Notes: generated by a model not told the origin, from the letters alone. DNA of 64,000 nt from Gammaproteobacteria bacterium (GCA_021773555.1 JAJFKA010000052.1:1-64000); one strand, 5' to 3'; shown: positions 17,147-26,479, counted from the first letter of the stretch. Program-made: numbers and translations.

Positions 17147-18078
17147 TGGAAATCTTTGTTGTCGCGACCTGGGGATTGATATTCCTCGTACTCATATTCA
17201 AGTTTTTTCAGTCCATTCGCCTGGTTTCAACCCAGACCTGTCACATCGTGGAACGTCTGGGTCGCTATGATCGAACCCTTGAAGCTGGCTTTCACGCACT
17301 GATTCCATTCATCGATAAGGTAACGTTTCAACAGGATCTTCGTGAAGAGGCGATTGACGTGCCACCACAGGACTGTTTTACCGGCGATGAAGTGAAGGTC
17401 ACTGTGGATGGTGTGATCTACATGTCCATCGTAGACCCGGTCAAAGCAAGTTATGGCATCGTCGACTATCGCTATGCGGCCGTACAACTGGCCCAGACCA
17501 CCACACGTTCTGTTATCGGCACGCTTGACCTTGATCGGACGTTTGAGGAACGGGACGTCATCAGCGCCAAGGTCGTCGAAGTGCTTGACGCCGCTGGTGA
17601 ATCCTGGGGTATTCGAGTACACCGCTACGAAATAAAAAACATTACACCGCCAAACACCGTCAGAAACGCGATGGAGAAGCAGGTCAATGCCGAGCGCGAG
17701 CGTCGGGCTATCCTCGCTGCCAGCGAAGGGGATAAGCAAAGCAGGATCAATCGATCCGAAGGTCTGAAACGGGAACTTATCAATCGATCCGAAGGGGAGA
17801 TGCAGCGACGCATCAACGAAGCCCAGGGACACGCTCAGGAAATTACTGCTATCGCTACCGCGACAGCAGTGTCCATTGAGAAAATCGCCCAGGTGGTCAT
17901 GGCGCCAGGCGGTACCGACGCTCTGAAACTACAACTCAATGACCGCTATATAGATGCATTGAAGGGTATTGAGACCAGCAAGATTATTCTGCCCGCCGAC
18001 ATTATGGAGTACAAAAACTGGGTTGGAAGATTGTCCCTGGATGAACTAATGTCCACTCCTGACGCATCCCGAGGATAG
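17143..18078 (+). CDS. SPFH/stomatin-family membrane protein, second paralogue
   Basis: A 311-aa protein built like its neighbour: N-terminal helix, SPFH domain (HIVERLGRYDRTLEAGFH), then a charged coiled coil. It overlaps the upstream stop by 4 nt (ATGA), with a strong AAAGGAGGGGG ribosome site, so the two are probably made in fixed ratio and may form a mixed complex, like HflK/HflC. It is closer to QmcA/stomatin than to HflK or HflC. Confidence 0.88.
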   Translation: MMEIFVVATWGLIFLVLIFKFFQSIRLVSTQTCHIVERLGRYDRTLEAGFHALIPFIDKVTFQQDLREEAIDVPPQDCFTGDEVKVTVDGVIYMSIVDPVKASYGIVDYRYAAVQLAQTTTRSVIGTLDLDRTFEERDVISAKVVEVLDAAGESWGIRVHRYEIKNITPPNTVRNAMEKQVNAERERRAILAASEGDKQSRINRSEGLKRELINRSEGEMQRRINEAQGHAQEITAIATATAVSIEKIAQVVMAPGGTDALKLQLNDRYIDALKGIETSKIILPADIMEYKNWVGRLSLDELMSTPDASRG

Positions 18079-18081
18079 GCA

Positions 18082-18540
18082 ATGGACACCACCACGCTTG
18101 AAGCGCGAATCACCCGACTCGAGGACATCGAGGCTATCAAACAACTCAAAGCACAATATTGCACGATCTGCGATGACGATCATGATCCCGAACGTATCAC
18201 CAGCGTGTTTACCGAAGACGCCATCTGGGAAGGCAGGGGGATCGGGAAAGCCGAGGGGCACGAGCAGATTCGGGCGTTGTTCCAGGGATTCCAGAAATCC
18301 ATCAGTTACTCGCAGCACATGGTGCAGAATCCGATCATCGAGATTACCGGCAACACGGCAACCGCAGTCTGGTATTTCTTCGGCCCTTTTACATTTATCA
18401 AAGACAATCAGGCCATGTGGCAGGCCGCCCGATACTTCGAGGACTATGAGAAAGTGGGTGATGCGTGGCTGATCAAACACCTTCGCGTGAAGGGACCCGG
18501 CATGAGTGCGAATTACGAGGCGGGATGGGCACGAAAATAG
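18082..18540 (+). CDS. SnoaL-like (NTF2 superfamily) protein
   Basis: A 152-aa protein with a cone-shaped NTF2/SnoaL_4 fold, suggested by IKQLKAQYCTICDDDHDPE near the start, then TEDAIWEGRG and HMVQNPIIEITGNTA. Family members bind or isomerise small hydrophobic molecules, and many lack a known reaction. Its start lies 3 nt after the SPFH stop, so it belongs to that operon. Confidence 0.75.
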   Translation: MDTTTLEARITRLEDIEAIKQLKAQYCTICDDDHDPERITSVFTEDAIWEGRGIGKAEGHEQIRALFQGFQKSISYSQHMVQNPIIEITGNTATAVWYFFGPFTFIKDNQAMWQAARYFEDYEKVGDAWLIKHLRVKGPGMSANYEAGWARK

Positions 18541-19688
18541 CGCTTATCGCTGCACTGTGCTTACAGCTAAGTCTTGTCGTTAGCGCAGCAGCTGCTGATA
18601 TCAGCGAGAAAATTTCTGAATTGAAACATCAGGGTACCGACTTTCGCCTGCGCGGTGATCACGCAGGCGCGGATCGTATCGGCCGTGAGCTCAAGGCGCT
18701 CACTCCAGATTCCGGGATCGGCTATACCTTCAGCCTGAACACGCTCGTAACGAAACTGACCTGGGACGGACGCGACACCCAATACGACGAGCTGATTCTG
18801 GAGGATGCACAAACGCTGCTAGCCATCTGTATCAGGCAGATCAGCGAGCAGCCCGAGAATTACCTGGGCTATTATCACTGCGGCCAGGCACACTTTTCCC
18901 TGACGTACCTGAATGCATTGCGGGGTAATTACTATCGAGCCGGCACCAACGGGTCCAGCACGATTTCCCGGCTGGAGCAGGCGCTTAACCTTAATCCAGA
19001 TCTCATCGACGCCAAAATGCATCTCGGTATCGCTTACTACTTCGCAGATAACCTTCCCCCCTTCGTGAAAGCCTTCAGCCGATACCTGTGGTTCATCCCA
19101 ACCGGCGACTCGGATAAAAGCCTGCCTTACATTGATGATGCCTCAGAACACGGCGAATATTTTAAGGACGTTGCAAAGTATCTGTATGTGGACCTGCTCA
19201 GCAATGGCACGGAGCTCAACCAGGAACTCGCGACATCGCACTTGAGCGACCTTGTATCCCGCTATCCTGAGAATCCCCGTTTTAACCTTCGTTATATCTC
19301 ACTGTTGATAGATCGCGGCCTCGTCGCGCAGGCAAGGATCGCTGCTGATCAGTTCATCGACTCCGCCGTTCAGTTTGAACGGTCCCAGCAGGACATAGAT
19401 CTCGCCCGGCTGTGGATCATCAGGTCTCACATGGAACAAAAGAATCTGGAACAGGCCGTCAGCCTGTTCGATGAGATCAACGCCGATCTCGCGTTGCAAA
19501 CATTTCCTACCTGGGCCCGCTCATGGTTTGCCCTGACCAGCGCACAACTGGCAGATAGCCTTAATGATCGCGATGCGGCCAGGCAAGGCTACCAGCTGCT
19601 CATAGAAAAACATGCAGAATTCGCCAGTCAGGAAGTGTTGTCAGCAGCCCGTGCGGGACTGAAGAAGCCATTCGCACTGGGGCGTTAG
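18525..19688 (+). CDS. Exported TPR-like protein
   Basis: About 387 aa from the ATG at 18525. A signal peptide (MGTKIALIAALCLQLSLVVS, then AAAA) precedes helical repeats of TPR character (for example SRLEQALNLNPDLIDAKMHLGIAYY). I prefer this start over the frame opening at 18465 because it gives a clean signal peptide and has GAGG just upstream. It overlaps the SnoaL-like gene by 16 nt. It probably acts as a periplasmic scaffold; the exact role is unknown. Confidence 0.7.
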   Translation: MGTKIALIAALCLQLSLVVSAAAADISEKISELKHQGTDFRLRGDHAGADRIGRELKALTPDSGIGYTFSLNTLVTKLTWDGRDTQYDELILEDAQTLLAICIRQISEQPENYLGYYHCGQAHFSLTYLNALRGNYYRAGTNGSSTISRLEQALNLNPDLIDAKMHLGIAYYFADNLPPFVKAFSRYLWFIPTGDSDKSLPYIDDASEHGEYFKDVAKYLYVDLLSNGTELNQELATSHLSDLVSRYPENPRFNLRYISLLIDRGLVAQARIAADQFIDSAVQFERSQQDIDLARLWIIRSHMEQKNLEQAVSLFDEINADLALQTFPTWARSWFALTSAQLADSLNDRDAARQGYQLLIEKHAEFASQEVLSAARAGLKKPFALGR

Positions 19689-19694
19689 ACCGTG

Positions 19695-20783
19695 TCAGGA
19701 ACCGCGCTCGGCAGCATAAATTTTTCGCAGTAAACTGCGCCATGTTTCATATTGTGACACGAGTGATCCATCCAGATTAATCACCGTACCTTCAAGCTCT
19801 GTGACCGTGGGCGTTATTTCCGAATCAAACGAACCGGCCAGTTCGCGTAATTCATCCTCATTGAGCTTCGATTCTTTATAGGTCCTGTAGACGTCTGCCA
19901 TAGCAGCCCAGCTGCCTTCAGTGGAACGAGTCGCGCCTTTGCGCTCAATCTTGTCGTTGTAAGTAGTTAATTCATAACTGTAGCGCCGCCAATAGGAATA
20001 GACCCGTTGCATTTTGTGGTAAAAATGCTGGTATTGCGCATCGATGGTATCGATAAACGCATATTCACTTTCGCGAATCTTCTTCACCCTGGCATAGAGT
20101 GGATCATTTCTCGCGGGTAGTGAGGACATTTCCACGATCCCCGCTTCGTTGGTAGACAGATACCCGGTAAACGCCTGTGGTGAAAGCGCCAGGGCGTAGC
20201 GCAGCATCGAGGTATCCAACAAAACCGCCAGGTCTCGCTCTGATCGTTTCATGCTCTCCAGGTAAATATCGTTGGCCAGCTCATTAAACAGATCCTGAAA
20301 CGGCTCAACCGGATTGTCCGCATCAAATCCATAGCCGTGATCCATCGCCCAGTCCTGATACGTCCGGTCGATCCACACATTTCCGGCGCTGTCCCATACA
20401 TGCACCGCTAAGGACAGCGCAACCCCGTCGGAAACGAGAATTTCAGCGGAAACCAACAGTTCGGCAGTGGGGTCCAGCCTCGGCACCACACGCACGGCGC
20501 CCCAGTGACCGGAATCCAGCAGGGTTTCCTTCAGGACGTAAGGCAGATAAAGAGCTTCGGCGCTTCGTACCGGCGTGAACACCTGCCGGACACTTCTGCT
20601 TTCGGCACCCGCGTCAAAAGTCAGCACACTCACATTCAGCGCCGGTTCGACGGGCGTGGTCGCGCTTATCAGTTTCACATTTTGCGGTCTGATCACCTCA
20701 GCTTCAGGGCGACTCGATTGACATCCAGCGAGTATCAGCCAGCAGCATGAAATGATCAGAAACGGCCGACGGATTTTCATCAA
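19695..20783 (-). CDS. Lipoprotein of unknown function
   Basis: A 362-aa protein with a lipoprotein signal: basic start, hydrophobic stretch and lipobox LAGC, with the acylated Cys at about residue 21. The N-terminal half looks like the lipoprotein module that assembles beta-rich surface-polysaccharide or transport factors, but I cannot name a family. The C-terminal half is helical and charged. Second gene of a two-lipoprotein operon, overlapping the upstream gene by 4 nt. Convergent with the TPR-like gene. Confidence 0.65.
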   Translation of the reverse strand: MMKIRRPFLIISCCWLILAGCQSSRPEAEVIRPQNVKLISATTPVEPALNVSVLTFDAGAESRSVRQVFTPVRSAEALYLPYVLKETLLDSGHWGAVRVVPRLDPTAELLVSAEILVSDGVALSLAVHVWDSAGNVWIDRTYQDWAMDHGYGFDADNPVEPFQDLFNELANDIYLESMKRSERDLAVLLDTSMLRYALALSPQAFTGYLSTNEAGIVEMSSLPARNDPLYARVKKIRESEYAFIDTIDAQYQHFYHKMQRVYSYWRRYSYELTTYNDKIERKGATRSTEGSWAAMADVYRTYKESKLNEDELRELAGSFDSEITPTVTELEGTVINLDGSLVSQYETWRSLLRKIYAAERGS

Positions 20784-21478
20784 TCCTCGGATCCACCCAA
20801 CCGGCAGGTCTTTTTATGCTCCAGAGTGTACTCACAGTTGTACTCACCTTTGCCCGGTTCAAACGGCATATACACACGATTGAGAGTAAATGGCTGCGCG
20901 ATCTTGTTTGATATCACTGTGGTCGCCACATTCAGGCGCCTGCCATTTCCAGCGAGCACCAAACGATGGTTGACAATCAGGCCTTCCGGCAAGACCACCT
21001 GGAATACCAGTTGATCTTCCTGCCACCCGCAGGCTTCAACACCGAGACTGCTGGCCGATTGCTTTATTTTCTGAAAATCACAGGTCAGCGCAAAGTCATT
21101 CTCTCGATGCACCGTGATGTCGTCGCGGGACTGATCAATCTTGAGCACTGTCGCCTGCGAGATCATCTCGGCAAGCTTACCCAGGCCAATCACACCTTGC
21201 AGGGAATTCATCGCCTGCGCATTAATCAGACCCGATGGACCCGAGACAGCCGCATCCCGACGGGCGGCTTGTTGTTCGAGTCGACTACGTGTGACCTCAT
21301 ACAACCAGCGAAGCTTGTCATTGGGATGTTCGCTCAATTCATAATCGAGTTCCCAGGAACCGCCGAAATCTACCATCTTCGCGTCGCCCACGGGTAATTG
21401 CTTTTCCTGGCTCGCACATCCTGCCAGGCATACAAAGCCAGCAATCAGTAAAATGTTTGTGTACAAAACGCGGTTCAT
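20780..21478 (-). CDS. Lipoprotein of unknown function
   Basis: A 232-aa protein with a lipobox (CLAGC, Cys near residue 21). The mature part is mainly beta and contains GGSWELDYELSEHPNDKL near its start, a layout seen in periplasmic lipoproteins with no assigned role. First gene of the two-lipoprotein operon; its stop overlaps the next start (ATGA). The two products probably work together at the envelope. Confidence 0.65.
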   Translation of the reverse strand: MNRVLYTNILLIAGFVCLAGCASQEKQLPVGDAKMVDFGGSWELDYELSEHPNDKLRWLYEVTRSRLEQQAARRDAAVSGPSGLINAQAMNSLQGVIGLGKLAEMISQATVLKIDQSRDDITVHRENDFALTCDFQKIKQSASSLGVEACGWQEDQLVFQVVLPEGLIVNHRLVLAGNGRRLNVATTVISNKIAQPFTLNRVYMPFEPGKGEYNCEYTLEHKKTCRLGGSED

Positions 21479-21644
21479 TGACTCGTCAAAATCCAGACAC
21501 TCGATTCAGGTTAGTTTATACGTTTTCGCCGGGAGAACCTGTCGAGTCAGCCGATTTCCTAAAAAAATGCCAGGGTCTGTCCAACATGTCTTGATCTTGT
21601 GGAAACAATCAGCAAGAGTAGCTTTTTTCGTGGATCAGGATCAC

Positions 21645-22262
21645 GTGCAACAATTATTTTTCGTCCGACATGGTGAAACCGAATGGAACGCAGCCCGACG
21701 TGTCCAGGGGCAATGGAATTCGGACCTGAACGCCCTGGGTCGCGAACAAGCCGCCATCAATGGGCAGTTTCTGGCAAGCCAGAAAATTGAAGCGCTGTTC
21801 GCCTCACCGCTGGACCGTACCATGCAAACCGCTGAAATTATCAATCAACACCTCAACCTGACGGTCAATCAGGATGACCGCTTAATGGAATGGGATTGCG
21901 GCGACTGGAGCGGTTACCTCTACGATGAGGTTATGGAGAAATGGCCGCTGGAATGGCAAGCGTGGCAGGATGATCGGTTCCACTACCGAGGTCCTAACTG
22001 CGAAAATTTCCCCGATATGATTGTCCGTTCCACACCTTTCCTGGCAGAAATTGTGTCGCGCCCGGAAAGAAACATCGCGATCGTCTCACACGGTATGATC
22101 GGGAAAATCATGGTCGCCCAATTACTCAAACTCAGTGAGCAGCAAACCCTCGGTTTCCACCAGGGGAACGACATTGTCTTTCGGTTGAGTCTGCAGGCCG
22201 AAGCCGTCGAGGTCAGCCACTTTATCAGCGGCGACGGCCCAAATCCCGGACTGCACGCTTAA
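21645..22262 (+). CDS. Histidine phosphatase family protein
   Basis: Phosphoglycerate-mutase-like phosphatase with catalytic RHGETEWN, a second Arg/Glu in SPLDRTMQTAEI, and a second catalytic His in IVSHGM. The frame is open from 21453, but the leading 64 residues look non-coding and carry the divergent promoter region. I place the start at GTG 21645 (QQLFFVRHGE follows) with AGGAT upstream; GTG 21630 is also possible. About 205 aa, the usual family length. Substrate unknown. Confidence 0.8.
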   Translation: MQQLFFVRHGETEWNAARRVQGQWNSDLNALGREQAAINGQFLASQKIEALFASPLDRTMQTAEIINQHLNLTVNQDDRLMEWDCGDWSGYLYDEVMEKWPLEWQAWQDDRFHYRGPNCENFPDMIVRSTPFLAEIVSRPERNIAIVSHGMIGKIMVAQLLKLSEQQTLGFHQGNDIVFRLSLQAEAVEVSHFISGDGPNPGLHA

Positions 22263-22294
22263 TCCCAGGAACAGCTTTTGATCATCAGCGCCTA

Positions 22295-22993
22295 ATGGAA
22301 AACGATCCTACCCGAACTGCTAAAAATCGCTTTCATCACGTTCTGGCGGCAATGGCCACTATACTAGTGCTGGGAGTCCTTAGCACTTTCGCAGTCATTG
22401 AATATCGCGCACGTGACGATTGCCTGCGCCTGATCGACCATCCTGCGGCGTTGCGTAAGCTAAAAGAAGTCTGGCAACGAGGCCAGGCAGTCGCCGTCAT
22501 TCGACACGCCAGTAAATGCGACAAGGATCTACCAGACTGCACTAACGGAAACGAGCACCTGACCGAACTCGGCAGGCAAGAGGCCAGAAGTATTGGCGAG
22601 GGCATCAGCGATGCTCTTGGGAATAGTTTTGTGGCTTACCACAGTTACCTTGACCGCACCCGCGATACCGCCTTACTCGCCTTCGGCAAGTCGAGCGTTT
22701 CCACAGCGCTGCAAAAGCCCTGCGCGGATACATTCCCACAATTCATCTCTTCGCTGCATCCCGCCGATAACACGATTCTGGTGACCCACAGTTCCTGTCT
22801 CGATTCAATGAAAGACGCCGCGGGGGATCGTCTACTCGGTATCAACACGTCCAAGGATCCAAATTTCGGCATTGCAGCGTTTATCGACTCAACCGTTGCC
22901 GATGACAGCCGACTGCTCGGCTGCATCTGGCCATCCGACTGGGAGCAAATGAACGCAGCACATGGCTCGACGGCAGGGAACTTCACTGACTAG
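22295..22993 (+). CDS. Membrane-anchored histidine phosphatase-like protein
   Basis: A 232-aa protein with an N-terminal membrane anchor (about 16-36) and a periplasmic histidine-phosphatase domain. The first catalytic motif is RHASKCDK instead of RHGE; the second His is present in VTHSSC. Four or more Cys residues suggest disulfides outside the cytoplasm. It follows the other histidine phosphatase by 32 nt and is probably co-transcribed. Similar extracytoplasmic members act on phosphorylated lipids or sugars; substrate unknown. Confidence 0.7.
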   Translation: MENDPTRTAKNRFHHVLAAMATILVLGVLSTFAVIEYRARDDCLRLIDHPAALRKLKEVWQRGQAVAVIRHASKCDKDLPDCTNGNEHLTELGRQEARSIGEGISDALGNSFVAYHSYLDRTRDTALLAFGKSSVSTALQKPCADTFPQFISSLHPADNTILVTHSSCLDSMKDAAGDRLLGINTSKDPNFGIAAFIDSTVADDSRLLGCIWPSDWEQMNAAHGSTAGNFTD

Positions 22994-23003
22994 CACGGCG
23001 CCG

Positions 23004-23345
23004 TCAATCGGTGCTTGCCAGCCAGTCGTCTGCAAGACTAGCTGAAGTGAAAAACCGAATGATGGGATGCGCTCGATGCTCACGAATCAACTCGGTAACT
23101 CTTTCACCCAGTTCATGATTTTCAGGAATAACAAAGGCCACGCGGCAACCATAGTTCACAAACTTCTGAAAAACTTCCCCCGCCACGCGATTGTTCAGAT
23201 CAAAAAAGTCAGCCGATAGTTCAGCAGGCGTAAATATACAGCCGCCCGCCCCATTTCCAATAACATCCAGAGCGTCATCGACGCTGCTTAAAAACAGCCC
23301 GCGTTCTTTCGCAAGGCGTGAACTTGCTGATGTTAGCTCGTTCAA
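23004..23345 (-). CDS. DUF4180 domain protein
   Basis: A 113-aa cytoplasmic protein matching the DUF4180 pattern: FFDLNNRVAGEVFQKFVNYG, then CRVAFVIPE and a closing SLADDWL. The family has a STAS-like fold and no known function. It overlaps the GFA-family gene upstream by 4 nt (ATGA), so the two are co-translated. First gene of the small-gene region that runs leftward from here to the window end. Confidence 0.75.
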   Translation of the reverse strand: MNELTSASSRLAKERGLFLSSVDDALDVIGNGAGGCIFTPAELSADFFDLNNRVAGEVFQKFVNYGCRVAFVIPENHELGERVTELIREHRAHPIIRFFTSASLADDWLASTD

Positions 23346-23740
23346 TTAGTCGCTCCATCACCTTCATCAAATTGTACAACGCCCTCCGGGATCACCTCCC
23401 AGGCTGCCTTCGAGCCAACAAATATATGCCTGCCAATTTCAATCTCCGGATCATCATTCAAACAACCCAGGGTAATTCCGTGGACCTGCCCGTCATGGAT
23501 GCCTACCAGCGTAGAACCGCACACCTGGCAAAAACGCAGCCCGAAACCATGTTCACCCACATAAGACGTGAGTCGTTCCTCTCCCAATAGCCACGCAAAG
23601 TCACCATCGACAAGTGCATAGGCTGACGCCTGTGAACTGAAAGCTTTCCGGCATCGAGAGCAGTGACAGGACCTTGCATCCTTCAATTTACCCGTGATTT
23701 GATACTTAACCGAGCCACAAAAACATTCACCCGTAACCAT
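23342..23740 (-). CDS. GFA (CENP-V) family zinc protein
   Basis: A 132-aa protein with the GFA zinc-site pattern: ECFCGSVKYQ, CHCSRCRKAFS and CQVCGSTL. The family is named after glutathione-dependent formaldehyde-activating enzyme; most members have unproven activity. One of five GFA proteins in this window (others at 25678, 35638, 37310 and 51560). Coupled to the DUF4180 gene. Confidence 0.85.
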   Translation of the reverse strand: MVTGECFCGSVKYQITGKLKDARSCHCSRCRKAFSSQASAYALVDGDFAWLLGEERLTSYVGEHGFGLRFCQVCGSTLVGIHDGQVHGITLGCLNDDPEIEIGRHIFVGSKAAWEVIPEGVVQFDEGDGATN

Positions 23741-23868
23741 TGCTTATCCCTGCATGTTAGGTTCGCAACATCCTGACCAGGCGTGATGCGCGTAGTAGTG
23801 ATAAAAAATCTTCCCCGGAATCAGTCAGTCAGACCCCATGGGCGTGCGTACGGTTCGGCATGCAGGAC

Positions 23869-24276
23869 TCAGGATCTGAGCTTATCGAGAAAACCGGTCT
23901 CTGCATGAACCCACCACTGGTTTCCATCTGCATCGGTTGCCGTGAAACTGTAGGCAACCATGGTTTTTTCCGGCCCCGGTGTAATATTCGCACCGGAAGC
24001 CTGGGCCCTGGCGTATACGGCATCGACGGCCGCTGAGTCTTCAAGACACAAACCTATTCCAGAAGGTCCGGTATCAGGCATTGAATCTCGCTTGAGATTG
24101 ATGGATACCAGACCGCCAGGCCACAACAATTCAGCGTGCTCCGCCTTACCATTATCGTCAGCCGCTCGCCAGGATTCTGTCAACCCCAGCGCAATGATCG
24201 CCCAGTCAGCAATACCATCCACATCGTTAGTCCAGAGCAACGGAAACACGCCCTGAACTGTCTCAATCTTTGTCAT
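23869..24276 (-). CDS. VOC-family (glyoxalase/bleomycin-resistance-like) protein
   Basis: A 135-aa protein with the paired beta-alpha-beta-beta-beta units of the vicinal-oxygen-chelate fold. An N-terminal VFPLLWTNDVDGIADW strand-helix and a C-terminal FTATDADGNQWWVHAE are PhnB-like. The metal ligands are not those of classical glyoxalase I, so an enzyme activity is uncertain. One of eight VOC proteins in the window. Confidence 0.75.
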   Translation of the reverse strand: MTKIETVQGVFPLLWTNDVDGIADWAIIALGLTESWRAADDNGKAEHAELLWPGGLVSINLKRDSMPDTGPSGIGLCLEDSAAVDAVYARAQASGANITPGPEKTMVAYSFTATDADGNQWWVHAETGFLDKLRS

Positions 24277-24382
24277 CGCTTAAGCCTTTGTCCGCCTGCA
24301 TTTCGGAATCATCCCAGACATGGATTCGCAGTACAACCGGAGCCTGGTATCTGGCAAACATCCTAAAAAAAATTGCCAGTCT

Positions 24383-24673
24383 TTACTCGCAACCATCGAC
24401 CAACAACAGCTTACTGGTGGTCGTTGCCTGTCGGAGACCGAACAGTGTCTGCGCTGAGGGGTCGGCGAGAAATGCCCTGGCGTCGCCATTGGAGGGAAAT
24501 TCGATGATCACTACACGTTCCGGTGTCCAATCACCCTCCATCACTGCCGGTACCTCGCCTTTCACAATGTATCGCCCACCATGCTGCGCTATAAATGCCG
24601 GTATTTTCTGCGCATATTCCAGGAATCCCGAGAGATCGTGGACGGTAAGATCAAGTACCAGGTAAGCCTTCAT
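24383..24673 (-). CDS. DUF1330 family protein
   Basis: A 96-aa dimeric alpha-beta barrel protein: MKAYLVLDLTVHDLSGFLEYAQK, a GGRYIVKG turn, then ERVVIIEFPS and a closing TSKLLLVDG. This is the DUF1330 pattern, related to antibiotic-biosynthesis monooxygenase folds; function unknown. About 70 nt beyond its stop the next gene upstream begins, without a clear terminator. Confidence 0.82.
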   Translation of the reverse strand: MKAYLVLDLTVHDLSGFLEYAQKIPAFIAQHGGRYIVKGEVPAVMEGDWTPERVVIIEFPSNGDARAFLADPSAQTLFGLRQATTTSKLLLVDGCE

Positions 24674-24741
24674 GATATTCGTCAGTTACTCTCTAATTTT
24701 TTGACTGGTCCAGCTAAGGCTGGATTTGTTTGTCCTGTCGA

Positions 24742-25281
24742 TTAGTTCATCGCGGCCTGTGCCATTGCCTGCAACCGGCTGACGGTATTCCAGTTTCGCG
24801 CCGTCGCTGCCGTACCCAGGCATCGCTCCACATTGGCGGCAAGCTTTGATCGCCCGATGCCATCAGGTGCCAGCAGATAAAAGGCATCACGGATAAGCGC
24901 GTATTTTTCACTGCCATCCCGAAGCGCATCGATTCGTGCCATATCAGGATTCGCAGGTTCGGTCTCCAGAAAACAGCAGTGCAGGGTTTTGCCATCTGAA
25001 ACCTCAAACGGGACCCGTCCGATAATCCCCTCATAGATCGATGATTCAAGCGTCAGCAACGTCGGCGCGAAGCCCTTCAACTCGAGAATGCCGGACCTGA
25101 CGGCTGCAATCACAGAGCCCAGTGACTTCTGCTCAGCCTGAAATACTACATTCCCACTCTGAATATAGGTTTTTGCATTGATACATCCACAGGCTTCCAG
25201 GACGGACACCAGTTCTTTCATTGGCAGGATATTTTTTCCGCCAACATTGATCCCTCTAAAAAGCATGATATAGGTATTCAC
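24742..25281 (-). CDS. DUF1697 family protein
   Basis: A 179-aa protein from the GTG at 25281. It shows the DUF1697 signature near the start (YIMLFRGINVGGKNILPM), then TYIQSGNVVFQ and a C-terminal RNWNTVSRLQAM. The GTG overlaps the upstream stop as GTGA, and the longer frame to 25350 would lie inside the upstream gene. The family is of unknown function, with a fold recalling RNA-binding domains. Confidence 0.85.
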   Translation of the reverse strand: MNTYIMLFRGINVGGKNILPMKELVSVLEACGCINAKTYIQSGNVVFQAEQKSLGSVIAAVRSGILELKGFAPTLLTLESSIYEGIIGRVPFEVSDGKTLHCCFLETEPANPDMARIDALRDGSEKYALIRDAFYLLAPDGIGRSKLAANVERCLGTAATARNWNTVSRLQAMAQAAMN

Positions 25282-25655
25282 TGAAGCGCAACCAGAATGC
25301 TGCAGACAAACAACAGGAGCGCAACGGGCGCCCAGATAATGCGTTCCCATTTGCTCGGTGTCGCAATATTCATAATCAGGGACAAGGTATAAATCCCCAC
25401 CACAAACCAGATGGCAGTCTCGGATAGCTCATAGAACTCCTGCCAGGCAACACCTGCTTTTGACAAAACAACCGCGGCCAGGAAGATCAGCACACCCGAC
25501 TGAAGGAGTACCGCGACGCGCATCCGTAAAGGTAATTTACCCGGGTAGCGGCCACCCATGGAAAGATGCCCAAAGGGTGCTCCGAGTACCAGTGCCAGCT
25601 GAAAAAGAACCGCAATCGCGGTTCCGCTGACAAACAACCACGCTACTACTACCAT
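25278..25655 (-). CDS. Small integral membrane protein
   Basis: About 125 aa with four predicted membrane helices (VVVAWLFVSGTAIAVLF; VAVLLQSGVLIFLAAVVL; AIWFVVGIYTLSLIM; IIWAPVALLLFVCSIL). The frame extends to 25730, but the Met at 25655 avoids overlapping the GFA gene and has GGATGGGA upstream. Coupled to the DUF1697 gene by a GTGA overlap. I do not recognise a named family. Confidence 0.68.
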   Translation of the reverse strand: MVVVAWLFVSGTAIAVLFQLALVLGAPFGHLSMGGRYPGKLPLRMRVAVLLQSGVLIFLAAVVLSKAGVAWQEFYELSETAIWFVVGIYTLSLIMNIATPSKWERIIWAPVALLLFVCSILVALQ

Positions 25656-25677
25656 AAGTGGATTCCCATCCGGTTGA

Positions 25678-26055
25678 TTAAACTTCTGAAGACTCACCAT
25701 CAAGAAAGCGCCAGGAATCCGCGCCATCAAATCTTCTCACTCGAAACTTCGCAATGTCGGCTTGATCGCACATGTGGAAATTTACCGCCATTGTTGCCGC
25801 TGGCTCTGAGGAAAGACTGGTCCAGTGTGTAGTACACCCACAATTGATGCACGAGTGGATCGCCAGCATTCGGTCACCTTGAATATATTCGATTGTCCCA
25901 TTTTTCGGCGCGACTACAGAAACCTGATCGGCCGGCAGATGCGCCCACAGTGCCCCCACGCGACGACAAATCGAACAGTTACAGCTTACCAGCCACTGCG
26001 GTTCCTTCGATATCTGAAACTCCACCTTTCCACAATGACAGCTACCAGCAATCAT
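25678..26055 (-). CDS. GFA (CENP-V) family zinc protein
   Basis: A 125-aa protein with SCHCGKVEFQ at the start, CNCSICRRVGA in the middle and CINCGCTT, giving the Cys set for two zinc ions. Second of five GFA proteins here, only about 30-40% like the others by eye, so not a recent duplicate. Role unproven. Confidence 0.85.
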   Translation of the reverse strand: MIAGSCHCGKVEFQISKEPQWLVSCNCSICRRVGALWAHLPADQVSVVAPKNGTIEYIQGDRMLAIHSCINCGCTTHWTSLSSEPAATMAVNFHMCDQADIAKFRVRRFDGADSWRFLDGESSEV

Positions 26056-26071
26056 TTATCCTCCGCTACAG

Positions 26072-26479
26072 TTAATCCTCGGTGCCCTGTTCAACGACAC
26101 AAAACAGATTTCCATCGGGATCTTCAAGCACCACGTAATCCGCACCTGCGTTGTACTTCCATGGATATCGTCTTGCACCCAGATTCACCAGTCGCGCGAC
26201 CTCCTGCGACTGCCGTTTTGTGTATAGGTCCAGATGCACCCAGCTACGCCTGCCGGTTCGTGGTTCCGGCGACTTATCCAGCGATACATTCGAACCGCCT
26301 CCCGTCGGATCAGCGAGAATAACAAAACCTCCGGCAGGGTCAGCATGTTTTACCTCATACTGAAGCGCTGCCTGCCAGAAGGTGACCATGCGATCATACT
26401 CATAACAACGAATGACAATCGAGCCAATACGAACCTGGTCATTCTTTGCGCTGCCAGGCAGTTTCTTACTGCCTGACAT
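26072..26479 (-). CDS. VOC-family protein
   Basis: A 135-aa protein with two VOC half-domains: VRIGSIVIRCYEYDRMVTFWQAAL in the first, WVHLDLYTKRQSQEVARLV and VLEDPDGNLFCVVE in the second. The C-terminal DPDGNLFCVV resembles the DPDGNxxxL strand of this superfamily. It lies 16 nt upstream of the GFA gene on the same strand, so probably shares its transcript. Confidence 0.75.
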   Translation of the reverse strand: MSGSKKLPGSAKNDQVRIGSIVIRCYEYDRMVTFWQAALQYEVKHADPAGGFVILADPTGGGSNVSLDKSPEPRTGRRSWVHLDLYTKRQSQEVARLVNLGARRYPWKYNAGADYVVLEDPDGNLFCVVEQGTED

